Shown piece after piece: positions 16,720 through 26,156 of a DNA stretch of 64,000 bases. The position numbers were made by a program, and so were the translations under genes. Under the pieces are notes generated by a model. That model made no database searches. It saw only the letters and a list, made by a program, of their open reading frames with translations, and was not told where the DNA came from. Source of the stretch: Micavibrio_B sp964399985 (GTDB taxonomy: Bacteria > Pseudomonadota > Alphaproteobacteria > Micavibrionales > Micavibrionaceae); NCBI GenBank assembly GCA_964399985.1, contig CAYNRY010000002.1:310001-374000 (forward strand). Direction: 5' to 3'. Each line of letters starts with the position of its first letter. The first letter of the stretch is position 1.

Positions 16720-18162
16720 TTGGATTTAGTTAAACAACATGCTTACATCGATGGTCAATGGGTGCAAACGCCCGCGACCTTCGATGTCATCAATCCGGCG
16801 ACACTAGAAAAAATTGCGCAGGTAAGTGATTGCGGTGCAAATGAGGCGAATGCGGCAGTTGAGGCTGCTGCAGAGGCTTTTCCCTTATGGAAGAATAAAT
16901 TGGCATCAGAGCGTGCCGCCATTTTGCAAAAATGGAAACGGCTCATTATCGACAATAAAGAAGCGCTGGCAAAGCTTTTGACGCAAGAGCAGGGTAAGCC
17001 TCTGAAAGAATCTCTTGCCGAAATCGCCAACGCTGAAGCTGTTGAATGGTCGGCGGAAGAAGCCAAGCGTAGTTATGGCGAAACTATTCCTGCTTTCAAG
17101 GCTGATACGCAAGTTCTGACTTACCGGGAGGCTGTCGGCGTCGTTGCGGCTATCACACCGTGGAATTTTCCGCATTCCATGATTACACGCAAAGTTGCGC
17201 CTGCCTTGGCCGCAGGTTGTACGGTTGTTTTAAAGCCTGCGCAAGACACTCCTCTTTCAGCATTGGCATTAGCGGCGTTAGCAGAAGAAGCCGGATTTCC
17301 CAAAGGTGTTTTGAATATCGTTACGGCGGGAAAAGATAACACCGAAGCGGTCGGAAAAGTTTTGACGACGCATGATAAGGTTCGAAAAATTTCTTTTACC
17401 GGTTCGACGCAAGTCGGCAGGGCTTTGATGAAGCAAGCTTCCGATACAGTGAAGAAGGTTTCGCTGGAACTGGGCGGCAACGCCCCGTTTATCGTTTTTA
17501 ATTGTGCCGATTTAGAACAAGCTGTCGCGGGGGCAGTGGCCAATAAATTCCGTAATGCCGGGCAAACCTGTATCTGTGCCAACCGGATTTTCGTGCAGGC
17601 TGATATTCACGATAAATTCGTTAAAGCCTTTAAAGAAAAAATCAAGGCGATGAAAATGGGGAACGGACTTGAGCCTGATACCGTTATCGGCCCCCTGATC
17701 AATCAGGCCGGTCTCGATAAAGTTGAGAAGCTTGTCAGGGAAGCGGAAAGCAAAGGCGCCAAAATTGAAACCGGCGGTAAGGCTGAAAAGGGCGGCTTGT
17801 TTTATGAGCCGACATTGATGACCAATATGGAAAAAGGCATGAAGGTTTTCAAGGACGAGATTTTTGGCCCCGTCGCGCCTATCTATAAATTCGACACAGA
17901 AGAAGACGCCGTTAAAATGGCAAACGACACTATCTATGGGCTTGCCGCTTATTTTTATTCCAACGATTTGGGGCAGTGTATGCGAGTTTCACAAAGGCTC
18001 GAATACGGCATGGTTGGGGTTAATGAAATAGCCCTTTCTGCCGCCAGTATTCCTTTTGGCGGCTTTAAGCAATCGGGGTTAGGCCGTGAGGGAGGCCCTG
18101 AAAGTTTGTCAGAATTTATGGAAACAAAATATGTTTTGCTTGGTGGATTAACAAGAGTTTAA
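16720..18162 (+). CDS. gabD: NAD(P)-dependent succinate-semialdehyde dehydrogenase type
   Basis: 480 residues from a TTG at 16720. The frame opens at a TTG at 16705, but GGGGGA at 16707-16712 is placed correctly for 16720. Aldehyde dehydrogenase signatures: PWNFPHSMITRKVAPALAAG, the general-base Glu in LELGGNAPFIVF, and the nucleophilic Cys in GQTCICANR. The C-terminal GGFKQSGLGREGG fits GabD, which oxidises succinate semialdehyde to succinate. Substrate specificity within the ALDH superfamily is inferred from overall resemblance; no gabT is adjacent. Confidence 0.88.
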   Translation: MDLVKQHAYIDGQWVQTPATFDVINPATLEKIAQVSDCGANEANAAVEAAAEAFPLWKNKLASERAAILQKWKRLIIDNKEALAKLLTQEQGKPLKESLAEIANAEAVEWSAEEAKRSYGETIPAFKADTQVLTYREAVGVVAAITPWNFPHSMITRKVAPALAAGCTVVLKPAQDTPLSALALAALAEEAGFPKGVLNIVTAGKDNTEAVGKVLTTHDKVRKISFTGSTQVGRALMKQASDTVKKVSLELGGNAPFIVFNCADLEQAVAGAVANKFRNAGQTCICANRIFVQADIHDKFVKAFKEKIKAMKMGNGLEPDTVIGPLINQAGLDKVEKLVREAESKGAKIETGGKAEKGGLFYEPTLMTNMEKGMKVFKDEIFGPVAPIYKFDTEEDAVKMANDTIYGLAAYFYSNDLGQCMRVSQRLEYGMVGVNEIALSAASIPFGGFKQSGLGREGGPESLSEFMETKYVLLGGLTRV

Positions 18163-18256
18163 TAATAAAAATCCTTATGAAATTATGAAAATTCAATGGA
18201 TTCAAAGACTTAGCCACATTCCTGACATATTTGTTAAAAAAGGCTTAAATATTAAG

Positions 18257-18286
18257 TTGACATAAATGACGAGCATCTAGTAAAAC
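18257..18286 (+). promoter_or_regulatory. Candidate sigma70 promoter for the adhesin gene
   Basis: TTGACA at 18257-18262, an 18-base spacer, and TAAAAC at 18281-18286. The start would be near 18293, leaving a leader of about 80 nt before the adhesin ATG. A weak CCTG/CAGG hairpin followed by six T in the leader could give partial termination. The -35 is a perfect match, the -10 is poor. Confidence 0.4.
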
Positions 18287-18370
18287 TATCCAACTTCTAA
18301 AAATTTCTGGTAATGGGTGCCTGACCAACAGGTGTGTTTTTTATAAAATTCAAGAGCGGAGCAATAGACT

Positions 18371-21300
18371 ATGCCAAAAGATACAACAGCCATCGAAACA
18401 ACAAACGCGAACAAAATTTTTGATCTTCCTGTTTCCTTGCAGCCTGGCCAAGTCAACACGATGTCTTTCACTCAAGATAGTATTTCCGAGATGAACCTGA
18501 CGGCAGGTGACAAGCTTGAAATTTCTTTTACTGATGGCTCCAAAGTTGAAGTTGAAAATTTTCAGGAGCTTGTGAATTCCGCTCAGTCATGTGGCCGCGA
18601 TACCATTATCCAACTTTCCGACAATACAATTATTTATCCTGAAGAATTGAGCAGACAATTAGCTCAAGGTCCTGTTCAGTTCGGTAATATCGACTCAAAA
18701 GGCGTCATGACATTGTCTGAGCCACCTGCGGGAAAAATCGTCGAGCAAACGATTCAGGCAGGCAAAGAATATAAAATGGGCTTTGATCTGGATTCAACCG
18801 CCAGCGCGGCTCAAGCGGGTCAAAACCTTATCGTGACCTTTAAGGACGGCGGCGTTCTAGTCATGAAAAATTACTTTTCCTCTATGGAATCGGAATTACC
18901 ACCTGCCTTAACTCTAGCAGACGGTTCCGTTATCGATTCAACTGCATTGCTGACATCATGCAAACTGGTCGAGACACCTTCTTTCGCTCAAACTGTTGCT
19001 GATGAAACGGCTGCCCAAACTACAGCCAGAAAGGCTGCCGGCGAAGCTACTTCAGATATCGAGCCTGCTGCCGGCGAAGAAGCGGTTGCAACTACACAAT
19101 CTGCTGCCAAAAAAGCTGCTGGCGAAGCTGCTCCGGATGTCGAGCCCGCTGCTGGCGAAGAAGCTTCTGTGGCAGATATCGAGCCTGCTGCTGGTAACGC
19201 GGGCGCATTGTCCGGTGGTCGCGGCGGTTATGGATTTGCCAGCGAGCCGGGCGCAGTTGCTCTGAATGGTTTGTCTTCTATTGGTGCTATTGGTGCCACA
19301 TCTCTTATTTACAATGCGCCAGAATCCCGTCTTGGACCTACAGGCACAAATCCTGCAGCGGCTGTTAATACAAACCCATTTGGTGCAGCTTCACAGGTTA
19401 CAATTGACGAAAGTGGCAATCACAATATCTCAAGCAAAATTGCATTCGATTTCGGTTCCGATGGCCCAAGCACGACAGTGCCTCCTGTCCAATTTACAGG
19501 CGACTTCGCATTTGGCGGATCTACAGGCGCAGCACTAACATCCGGCGGTACTGCTGTTGTCGTAACGCGCTCTGGTAATGTTTACACAGGTAAGGCCGGC
19601 GGCGTTGAAGTGTTTACATTTACGCTTCAGTCTGACGGCACATATACTTTCGTTCAGAAAAAAGCTTTCGATCATGCAGATAAAACTGACGCGAACGACA
19701 ATATCATTCTGAATTTCGGCGTTGTCGGAACAGATAAGGATGGCGACCAAGCCATTACAAGCATCAGCGTTAATGTTCTTGATGATGCTCCAATCGCAAC
19801 TGACGATACCAACACTGTTGGTTCAGCTCCATTAAGCGTAACAGGAAACGTCCTGACCAACGATAAAGTTGGCTATGACGGTACAGGAAAGGTAACGGCC
19901 ATTACTTTCAATGGTACAACAGTTGCCGTTCCTGCTGCAGGCAATGTGACTGTCACTGGGACATATGGAACGCTCGTTATTAATGCCAACGGTGCTTACA
20001 CATATACCTCGAAAAACACAGCACTCGGTAAAGACGACTTTACTTACACAATGAAAGATTTTGACGGCGATACAGATACGGCTGTTTTGTCTGTTACTGT
20101 TACTGATCTGGATACGCTGCCTGTTATTGGCAATGCGACATCGACTGTAGATGAAACATCTTTCGGGACAACGATTTCCGTTTCCGGGGCTGTTTCTTCC
20201 GATTTCAAAGGCGACACGCCTGGAACAATTACTGGCAGAGATGTGTTCTCATCCGCAGGCTCGAAACTCGGTGGCAACCTGACCTCCGATGGCGTTGCGG
20301 TTGTGGTTACATACGCAAATGGCGTTTATACGGGTAAGGCTGGTACAGCGACTGTATTTACACTCACAGTCGGTACAGATGGTAAGTATACATATACTCA
20401 ATTCAAAACGCTTGATCATGCTGACAAGTCCAATCCCGATGATGTCATCAACCTTACTTTTGGGGTTGTTGGTACTGACTCTGACGGCGATAAAGTGAAC
20501 GGCACAATCACGATCAATGTAAAAGATGATGGCCCATTGGCAGTCGCTGATTCGATTACAGCTACTCCAACGCAAGCGAACCAGTCTGTAACTGTTACCG
20601 GTAACGTAACATCGAATGATGACTTCGGATCCGACGGCAAGCCTGCGCATGCTGTAACGAAAGTTATCTTCAACGGAACGACCTACACGCTTCCGACAAC
20701 TGGTGCGAACGTCACGATCACATCTGCCAACGGTAAACTAACGATCAATGATAAAGGTGCGTACTCTTACACATCAACGACAACGACAGGTGGCAAAGAT
20801 ACGTTCACTTACGTTATCGCGGATAAAGACGGTGACACTGATACGTCTCCTGCAACAAACACGCTGACGATCACAGTTGATGACATTGACTACACACCGA
20901 CTGTGACATCTGATGTGAATACGATCGACGAAACCAATCTTGGTCCAATCACAGTAACCGGCGCTGTCACAGCGAACTACTTCTCCGACGGTCCGGGCGC
21001 TATTACAGGCCGCAACACATTCTCATCGGGCGGTTCCAAGCTCGGTGGAAACCTGACCTCCGACGGCGTTGCAGTTGTCGTTACATACGCAAACGGCGTT
21101 TACACAGGTAAGGCTGGTGCAAAAGAAGTATTTACCCTGACGATCGGTACAGACGGTAAATACAGTTTTGTTCTGAAGGCTCCGCTTGATCACGCTGACA
21201 AATCCAATCCTGACGATGTCATCAACCTGAACTTCGGTACTGTCGCGACCGATGCGGATGGTGATATTGCCAACGGCACGATCACGATCAACGTAAAAGA

Positions 21301-24123
21301 TGACGGTCCATTGGCTGTTGCCGATACTGCGTCTGTTGCACCTGGTTCGACAACGATCACCGGCAACGTGACATCGAATGATGACTTCGGATCCGACGGC
21401 AAGCCTGCGCATGCTGTAACGAAAGNNNNNNNNNNNNNNNNNNNNNNNNNNNNNNNNNNNNNNNNNNNNNNNNNNNNNNNNNNNNNNNNNNNNNNNNNNN
21501 NNNNNNNNNNNNNNNNNNNNNNNNNACATCGAATGATGACTTCGGATCCGACGGCAAGCCTGCGCATGCTGTAACGAAAGTTATCTTCAACGGAACGACC
21601 TACACGCTTCCGACAACTGGTGCGAACGTCACGATCACATCTGCCAACGGTAAACTAACGATCAATGATAAAGGTGCGTACTCTTACACATCAACGACAA
21701 CGACAGGTGGCAAAGATACGTTCACTTACGTTATCGCGGATAAAGACGGTGACACTGATACGTCTCCTGCAACAAACACGCTGACGATCACAGTTGATGA
21801 CATTGACTACACACCGACTGTGACATCTGATGTGAATACGATCGACGAAACCAATCTTGGTCCAATCACTATCAATGACAGTGTTAGCGCAAATTACTTC
21901 TCTGATGCAGCTGGTGCGATCACAGGTAACAATAGCTTCGCGTCTTCGGGCTCGAAACTAGGCGGTAACCTGACATCGAACGGTGTTGCGGTCGTTGTAA
22001 CCCAAACAGGTAATGTTTACACAGGTAAAGCTGGTGCAGATACTGTCTTCACGCTGACGATCAATGCGAACGGCTCTTACACATTCGTGTTGAACAAGCC
22101 ACTGGATCACGCTGATAAAACCAACCCTGACGATATTATCACGCTTGATTTTGGTGTGATTGCAACAGATGGTGATGGCGACAAGTCAACTCCGGGCAAG
22201 ATCACAATTAACGTAAAAGATGATGGTCCGACAGCTGTGAACGATACGTCTACAGTCAATCCTGCGACAAAAACCGTAACAGGTGATGTCACATCGAATG
22301 ATGACTTCGGATCCGACGGTAAGCCGACACAATCTGTAACCAAAATCACTTTTGGTGGCACGACTTATACATTGCCTGCGGATGGCTCGAATGTAACCAT
22401 CACAACAGGCAACGGCAAGCTAGTCATCAATAAGGATGGTAAATATACTTATACGTCTACAACAGTAACGGGCGGCGTCGATAACTTTACCTATGTCATT
22501 AAAGACAAAGACGGAGATACCGATACATCTGCGACGACTGCGACGCTGAAAATTACCACCGATGATATCGACTATACGCCGACAGTAACGTCTTCTGCAA
22601 AAACGGTAGATGAAACAAACATGAACCCGAACACATCTGTTACAGGTTCAGTGGTTGCCAACTACTTCAATGATGCACCTGGTTCGATTACCGGCAATAG
22701 CAGCTTTACATCCGGTGGATCTAAAGCGGGCGGTAACCTGACATCGAACGGCGTTGCGGTTGTTGTGACATATGCAAATGGCGTCTACACAGGTAAAGCT
22801 GGTGCAACGACAGTGTTTACGCTGACAGTTGGTGCCAATGGAGCTTACACCTACAACCAGTTCAAGCCATTGGATCATGCGGATAAGACAAATCCGGACG
22901 ATATCATTAACCTGAACTTCGGTGTGATTGCGACAGATGGCGATGGCGATAAGTCAACTCCAGGTACCATTACCGTCAATGTAAAAGATGATGGTCCGGC
23001 CATCGTTGGCAGCACGGCTCAAGTCGATGAGTCGAATATGAACACCGTGACGCCGACAACGAGTGCAACTGGAAAGGTAACAGCTGATTTCGGTACGGAT
23101 GGAGCAGGCTCTATCACTGGAAATAACAGCTTTACGTCGACAGGCTCACTGCTCGGTGGCAAGCTGACTTCCAAAGGTGTCGATGTAACCGTTACACAAA
23201 CCGGTAATACCTATGTCGGTAAAGCTGGCGCGGAAGAAGTCTTCAAACTGGTGATCAATGCGGATGGCTCTTATACCTATACGCAAAGCAAGATCCTCGA
23301 TCATGCTGATCCGACAGACCCGAACGATGTCATCACGCTGAATTTTGGCGTCAAGGCAACGGATTACGATGGCGATGTCGCAAACACCGTTATCAAAGTC
23401 AATGTTCTGGATGACGGTCCAACGACCGTTCCGGTTCCATCTGTCGCCGTCTGTGTCAATAACTATGAAGATAATGTCTATCTGCCTACAGCTGCTTATG
23501 CGACGGTCATCTCGATGACGGCGGATACGACAGGTCAGGGTAACCAGACATTGAAACTGGTATTGAGCGGTATCGATCCTGACTGGGCCTTTACTCCGGT
23601 CGTCCAATCAGGCGGCAACTGGGTTCCAATTAATCTAGGCGTATATAATGCTGCCGCCGGTACATGGACTCTTAATCTGCCTGCTGGTGAAAACTTCGAT
23701 GGTAAATTCTACTTTAAACCGAACGATAATACGGATTTGAGAGACATTACCTTCACGGCAACTGTTACAGAAAACGGCCAGTCCGTAACCCAGTACGATG
23801 ATTTCAATATTATCGTGGGTTCGACTGATCCAGTCGCAGGAGCAAAGTTTATGGCGATGTCAGATGCAGATGCGCCTGTTGATACTACGCATGTTTCGAC
23901 CAGCAAATCTGTTATCGCGAATGACAATCTGACCGAGTACGCCGGTGTGGTGGAATCAGATGATGATGCAACGCAGCACGCGATTAACAATTTCGTACAC
24001 AGCACATCGTCAAGCTCCAAGGTCTCGGCGACGACGACAGAAACAAGCGAAGTGACAGCCCATGCTGTGGCAGTTTCCTCTCCAACGGAGGAATTGCATC
24101 AGGTACAGCATCAAGTTGCTTAA
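18371..24123 (+). CDS. Large repetitive T1SS-exported adhesin (interrupted by assembly gap)
   Basis: The reading frame runs from the ATG at 18371 to the N run at 21426, and from 21526 to the stop at 24123 in another register. Removing the N run and one copy of the 55-base duplicate flank restores one frame of 1865 codons, so this is one gene. Residues 20-200 hold two similar beta-rich modules (AGDKLEISFTDGS and AGQNLIVTFKDGG), a BapA-like prefix. Residues 221-275 hold repeated KAAG and PAAG motifs. The bulk alternates T1SS-143/VCBS-like repeats (ending LDHAD...DGD...NVKDDGP) with cadherin/Ig-like repeats (GNVTSNDDFGSDGKP). A Ser/Thr-rich C-terminus probably carries the secretion signal. It likely mediates attachment or biofilm. 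GCGGAG precedes the ATG. Confidence 0.85.
19031..19195 (+). repeat. KAAG/PAAG coding repeat in adhesin N-terminus
   Basis: A 27-codon unit occurs about two and a half times: KAAG at residues 221 and 248, and EPAAG at 231, 258 and 271. The unit is Ala/Glu-rich and links the N-terminal prefix modules to the repeat array. PAAG resembles the di-alanine sites cut by LapG-type periplasmic proteases. Confidence 0.75.
20609..20952 (+). repeat. 344-bp direct repeat, copy A
   Basis: Identical base for base, by eye, with 21526-21869. It covers one cadherin/Ig-like module and the beginning of the next T1SS-143-like module. Identity at silent positions points to recent duplication or gene conversion. Confidence 0.9.
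21426..21525. other. Assembly gap (100 N) in the adhesin
   Basis: Exactly 100 N. The 55 bases before it (21371-21425) are identical to the 55 bases after it (21526-21580), as expected where a short-read assembler could not resolve a repeat. True repeat number is unknown. For the frame to stay open, the missing length must leave remainder 2 on division by 3, or the two flanks simply overlap. Confidence 0.95.
21526..21869 (+). repeat. 344-bp direct repeat, copy B
   Basis: Identical to 20609-20952. The sequences diverge after the shared CCAATCAC, where copy A continues with an AGTAACC stretch and copy B with TATCAATG. Confidence 0.9.
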
Positions 24124-24130
24124 TTTTACG

Positions 24131-24161
24131 AAAAGGGCCGGAGAAATCCGGCCCTTTTTTG
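24131..24161 (+). terminator. Adhesin gene terminator
   Basis: GGGCCGG-agaaat-CCGGCCC followed by six T, 12 bp after the adhesin stop. It separates the adhesin message from the secretion genes, allowing different expression levels. Confidence 0.9.
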
Positions 24162-24222
24162 TAACAAGTATGATATTTCTGCAAGTAGCTGGAATAATTC
24201 TTAAATCTGTGTTTTCGGGTCC

Positions 24223-24253
24223 TTGCCACTTACCTTAAAAAAGGTCATATATA
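24223..24253 (+). promoter_or_regulatory. Candidate promoter for the T1SS operon
   Basis: TTGCCA at 24223-24228 and an ATATAT/TATATA -10 at 24247-24253, spacer 18-19 bases. It lies after the adhesin terminator and before the TolC-like gene. Matches are moderate. Confidence 0.35.
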
Positions 24254-24338
24254 GAGAGTTTTTAATGCGGCCGCCGGATTAGCCGGCTCAGTTGCGGTTT
24301 TAGAGAAGCTATACTTAAATTCCAAGGAGATATTGGAA

Positions 24339-26048
24339 ATGAATAATAAATACGCTGTGACGGTTTGTGCTACTGCCCTGATGATTTTTTCTGCATCGGC
24401 AGTCCAAGCACAAGATAGTCAGGCGATGGAAAGCCAGATGAAGGCGACATCGCAAGTACAGACGCGCCAGATTCAACCTCCGGCAACCATTGACAACACG
24501 CCAACACCTCCGGCAACAGATTTACCTGTTCCTACTGGACAGGTGACTGATGCGAATACAGTTGATCTTGGTGCGATGTCTGGTGGAACATCTGTAGCTC
24601 CGACAATGACGGCGCCAGCTCCGGCAGCACCGCCGCCGCCGCCGACTCCGGTTTTAACGACATCTAACCCGCAAACGATGGCTGCCAATACACGCATCGG
24701 GGCTAATGCTTCGACAACGGATCGTATTACTAATGTTCGTGATGCTGTTGCTGTCGGCATCCTCGTCAATCCTCAAACTGAATCTGTTCAGAACAACCGC
24801 CGCGCGACGGATGAAGAATTAAAGCAAGCAAAAGCGCTTTGGTTACCATCTATCGATTGGCGTGGTGATGGCGGCTGGCAATATACAAGCCGTAAATTCG
24901 ATGGTGTATCGGGACGCGACAGCGACAGCGGCACGACAGCGCAAACATCCTTGACGTTGACACAGATGTTGTTTGATGGCTTCAACACCAAATACGAAAA
25001 TGAGCGCCAAAAATGGCGCGTTCGCTCGGCGTCTCACCGCGTTCGCGAAACGGCTGAATTCTTGGGACTTGATATTATTGAGTCCTATATAGATGTCTTG
25101 CGTCAGCGCGAATTACTGGCAATTGCTGTCGAGAATACTCGACAACACTCTGATATTTTGGCTCAAATTCAAGATGCGACATCCGCAGGCCGCTCGACAC
25201 AAGCCGATGTAGAGCAAACCAATGCGCGTATGGCTGCCGCTAAAGCGACAGAAGCAAATGTACGCCAAGCCCTACATGATGCGGAAACAAACTACCGCCG
25301 CCGCGTCGGGGATTTGCCACAGCCTGAACTGGAACGTCCGGTTCCGCCACGCGAATTACTGGAAAGCAGCGTGGAAGAAGAAGTAAAGCAAGCCCTGACT
25401 CACTCTCCGACGCTCGATATTTATGAAGCTGACGTCAATGTCGCTTCTAAGGAAGCTAGCCAAACTAATTCGACAATGTATCCTGAAGTTGATTTCCAGC
25501 TTAGCGGTAATGCCGGTAAGGATGTCGATCTTGTTCAGGGAAATGAATACGGCGGCTCCGCTCTAGTCGTTGCCAACTGGAACCTCTATCGCGGCGGCGG
25601 TGATATCGCCCGTCAACGCGAATTTGTTTATCGTCATGCGCAAAGCAAATCAGAGCGTAACAATGCTGCTCGTGCTATCGAAGCTGATGTTCGCCAGACT
25701 TGGTCGAGCATGGTTTCTGCCGGTGAGCGCGCTGACCAGTTCGGCAAGCAGGCTGATGCCAACGGACAGGTTGTTGCAGCCTATAAGGATCAGTTCAATC
25801 TGGATCGCCGAACACTTCTTGACGTTCTCGATTCCCAGAATGAATGGTTCGTTTCGCGTACCAATGCCATTAACAACCAGTATCTTGAAATGTTTGCCGT
25901 TTACCGCCTTGTGGCTGTTAAAGGTGAATTGCTGCCAACGCTCCAAGTCGCTTATCCGAAAGAGGCAATTCCTTCAGATACCAGCACTGGGACCGATTCA
26001 AGCAATCCTCTGTACTTTAAAAACGGACCAAAGGGTAAGGCTAGCTAA
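24339..26048 (+). CDS. TolC-family outer-membrane protein of T1SS
   Basis: 569 residues from the ATG at 24339, which has AAGGAGA 8 bases upstream; a TTG at 24333 is less likely. A signal peptide (residues 1-25, ending SAVQAQ) is followed by a Pro/Ala-rich stretch of about 75 residues with PAAPPPPPTP. Then comes the TolC fold of two outer-membrane efflux repeats, with AVAVGILVNPQTE and long amphipathic helices; FDGFNTKYE and NLYRGGGDIARQ are typical. It forms the outer-membrane duct for the adhesin exporter. The Pro-rich N-terminal extension is longer than in E. coli TolC. Confidence 0.9.
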   Translation: MNNKYAVTVCATALMIFSASAVQAQDSQAMESQMKATSQVQTRQIQPPATIDNTPTPPATDLPVPTGQVTDANTVDLGAMSGGTSVAPTMTAPAPAAPPPPPTPVLTTSNPQTMAANTRIGANASTTDRITNVRDAVAVGILVNPQTESVQNNRRATDEELKQAKALWLPSIDWRGDGGWQYTSRKFDGVSGRDSDSGTTAQTSLTLTQMLFDGFNTKYENERQKWRVRSASHRVRETAEFLGLDIIESYIDVLRQRELLAIAVENTRQHSDILAQIQDATSAGRSTQADVEQTNARMAAAKATEANVRQALHDAETNYRRRVGDLPQPELERPVPPRELLESSVEEEVKQALTHSPTLDIYEADVNVASKEASQTNSTMYPEVDFQLSGNAGKDVDLVQGNEYGGSALVVANWNLYRGGGDIARQREFVYRHAQSKSERNNAARAIEADVRQTWSSMVSAGERADQFGKQADANGQVVAAYKDQFNLDRRTLLDVLDSQNEWFVSRTNAINNQYLEMFAVYRLVAVKGELLPTLQVAYPKEAIPSDTSTGTDSSNPLYFKNGPKGKAS

Positions 26049-26156
26049 CAAAGCTTTGCTACCGTTAATTCAAAGTTAACAGCTTGAGCGCTATTCTTTT
26101 GGCAAGGCATTTCTATATGATGCCTTGCCTCTTATTATAAGGACTCCGGTATTCCA

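Noticed and set aside
18371..24123. Adhesin as a pseudogene or two genes
   Set aside because: The frame change coincides with the N run, and the duplicate 55-base flanks restore one open frame.
24473..24769. Minus-strand frame across the Pro-rich part of the TolC-like gene
   Set aside because: Gly/Ala/Val-rich shadow of the Pro/Ala repeat codons.
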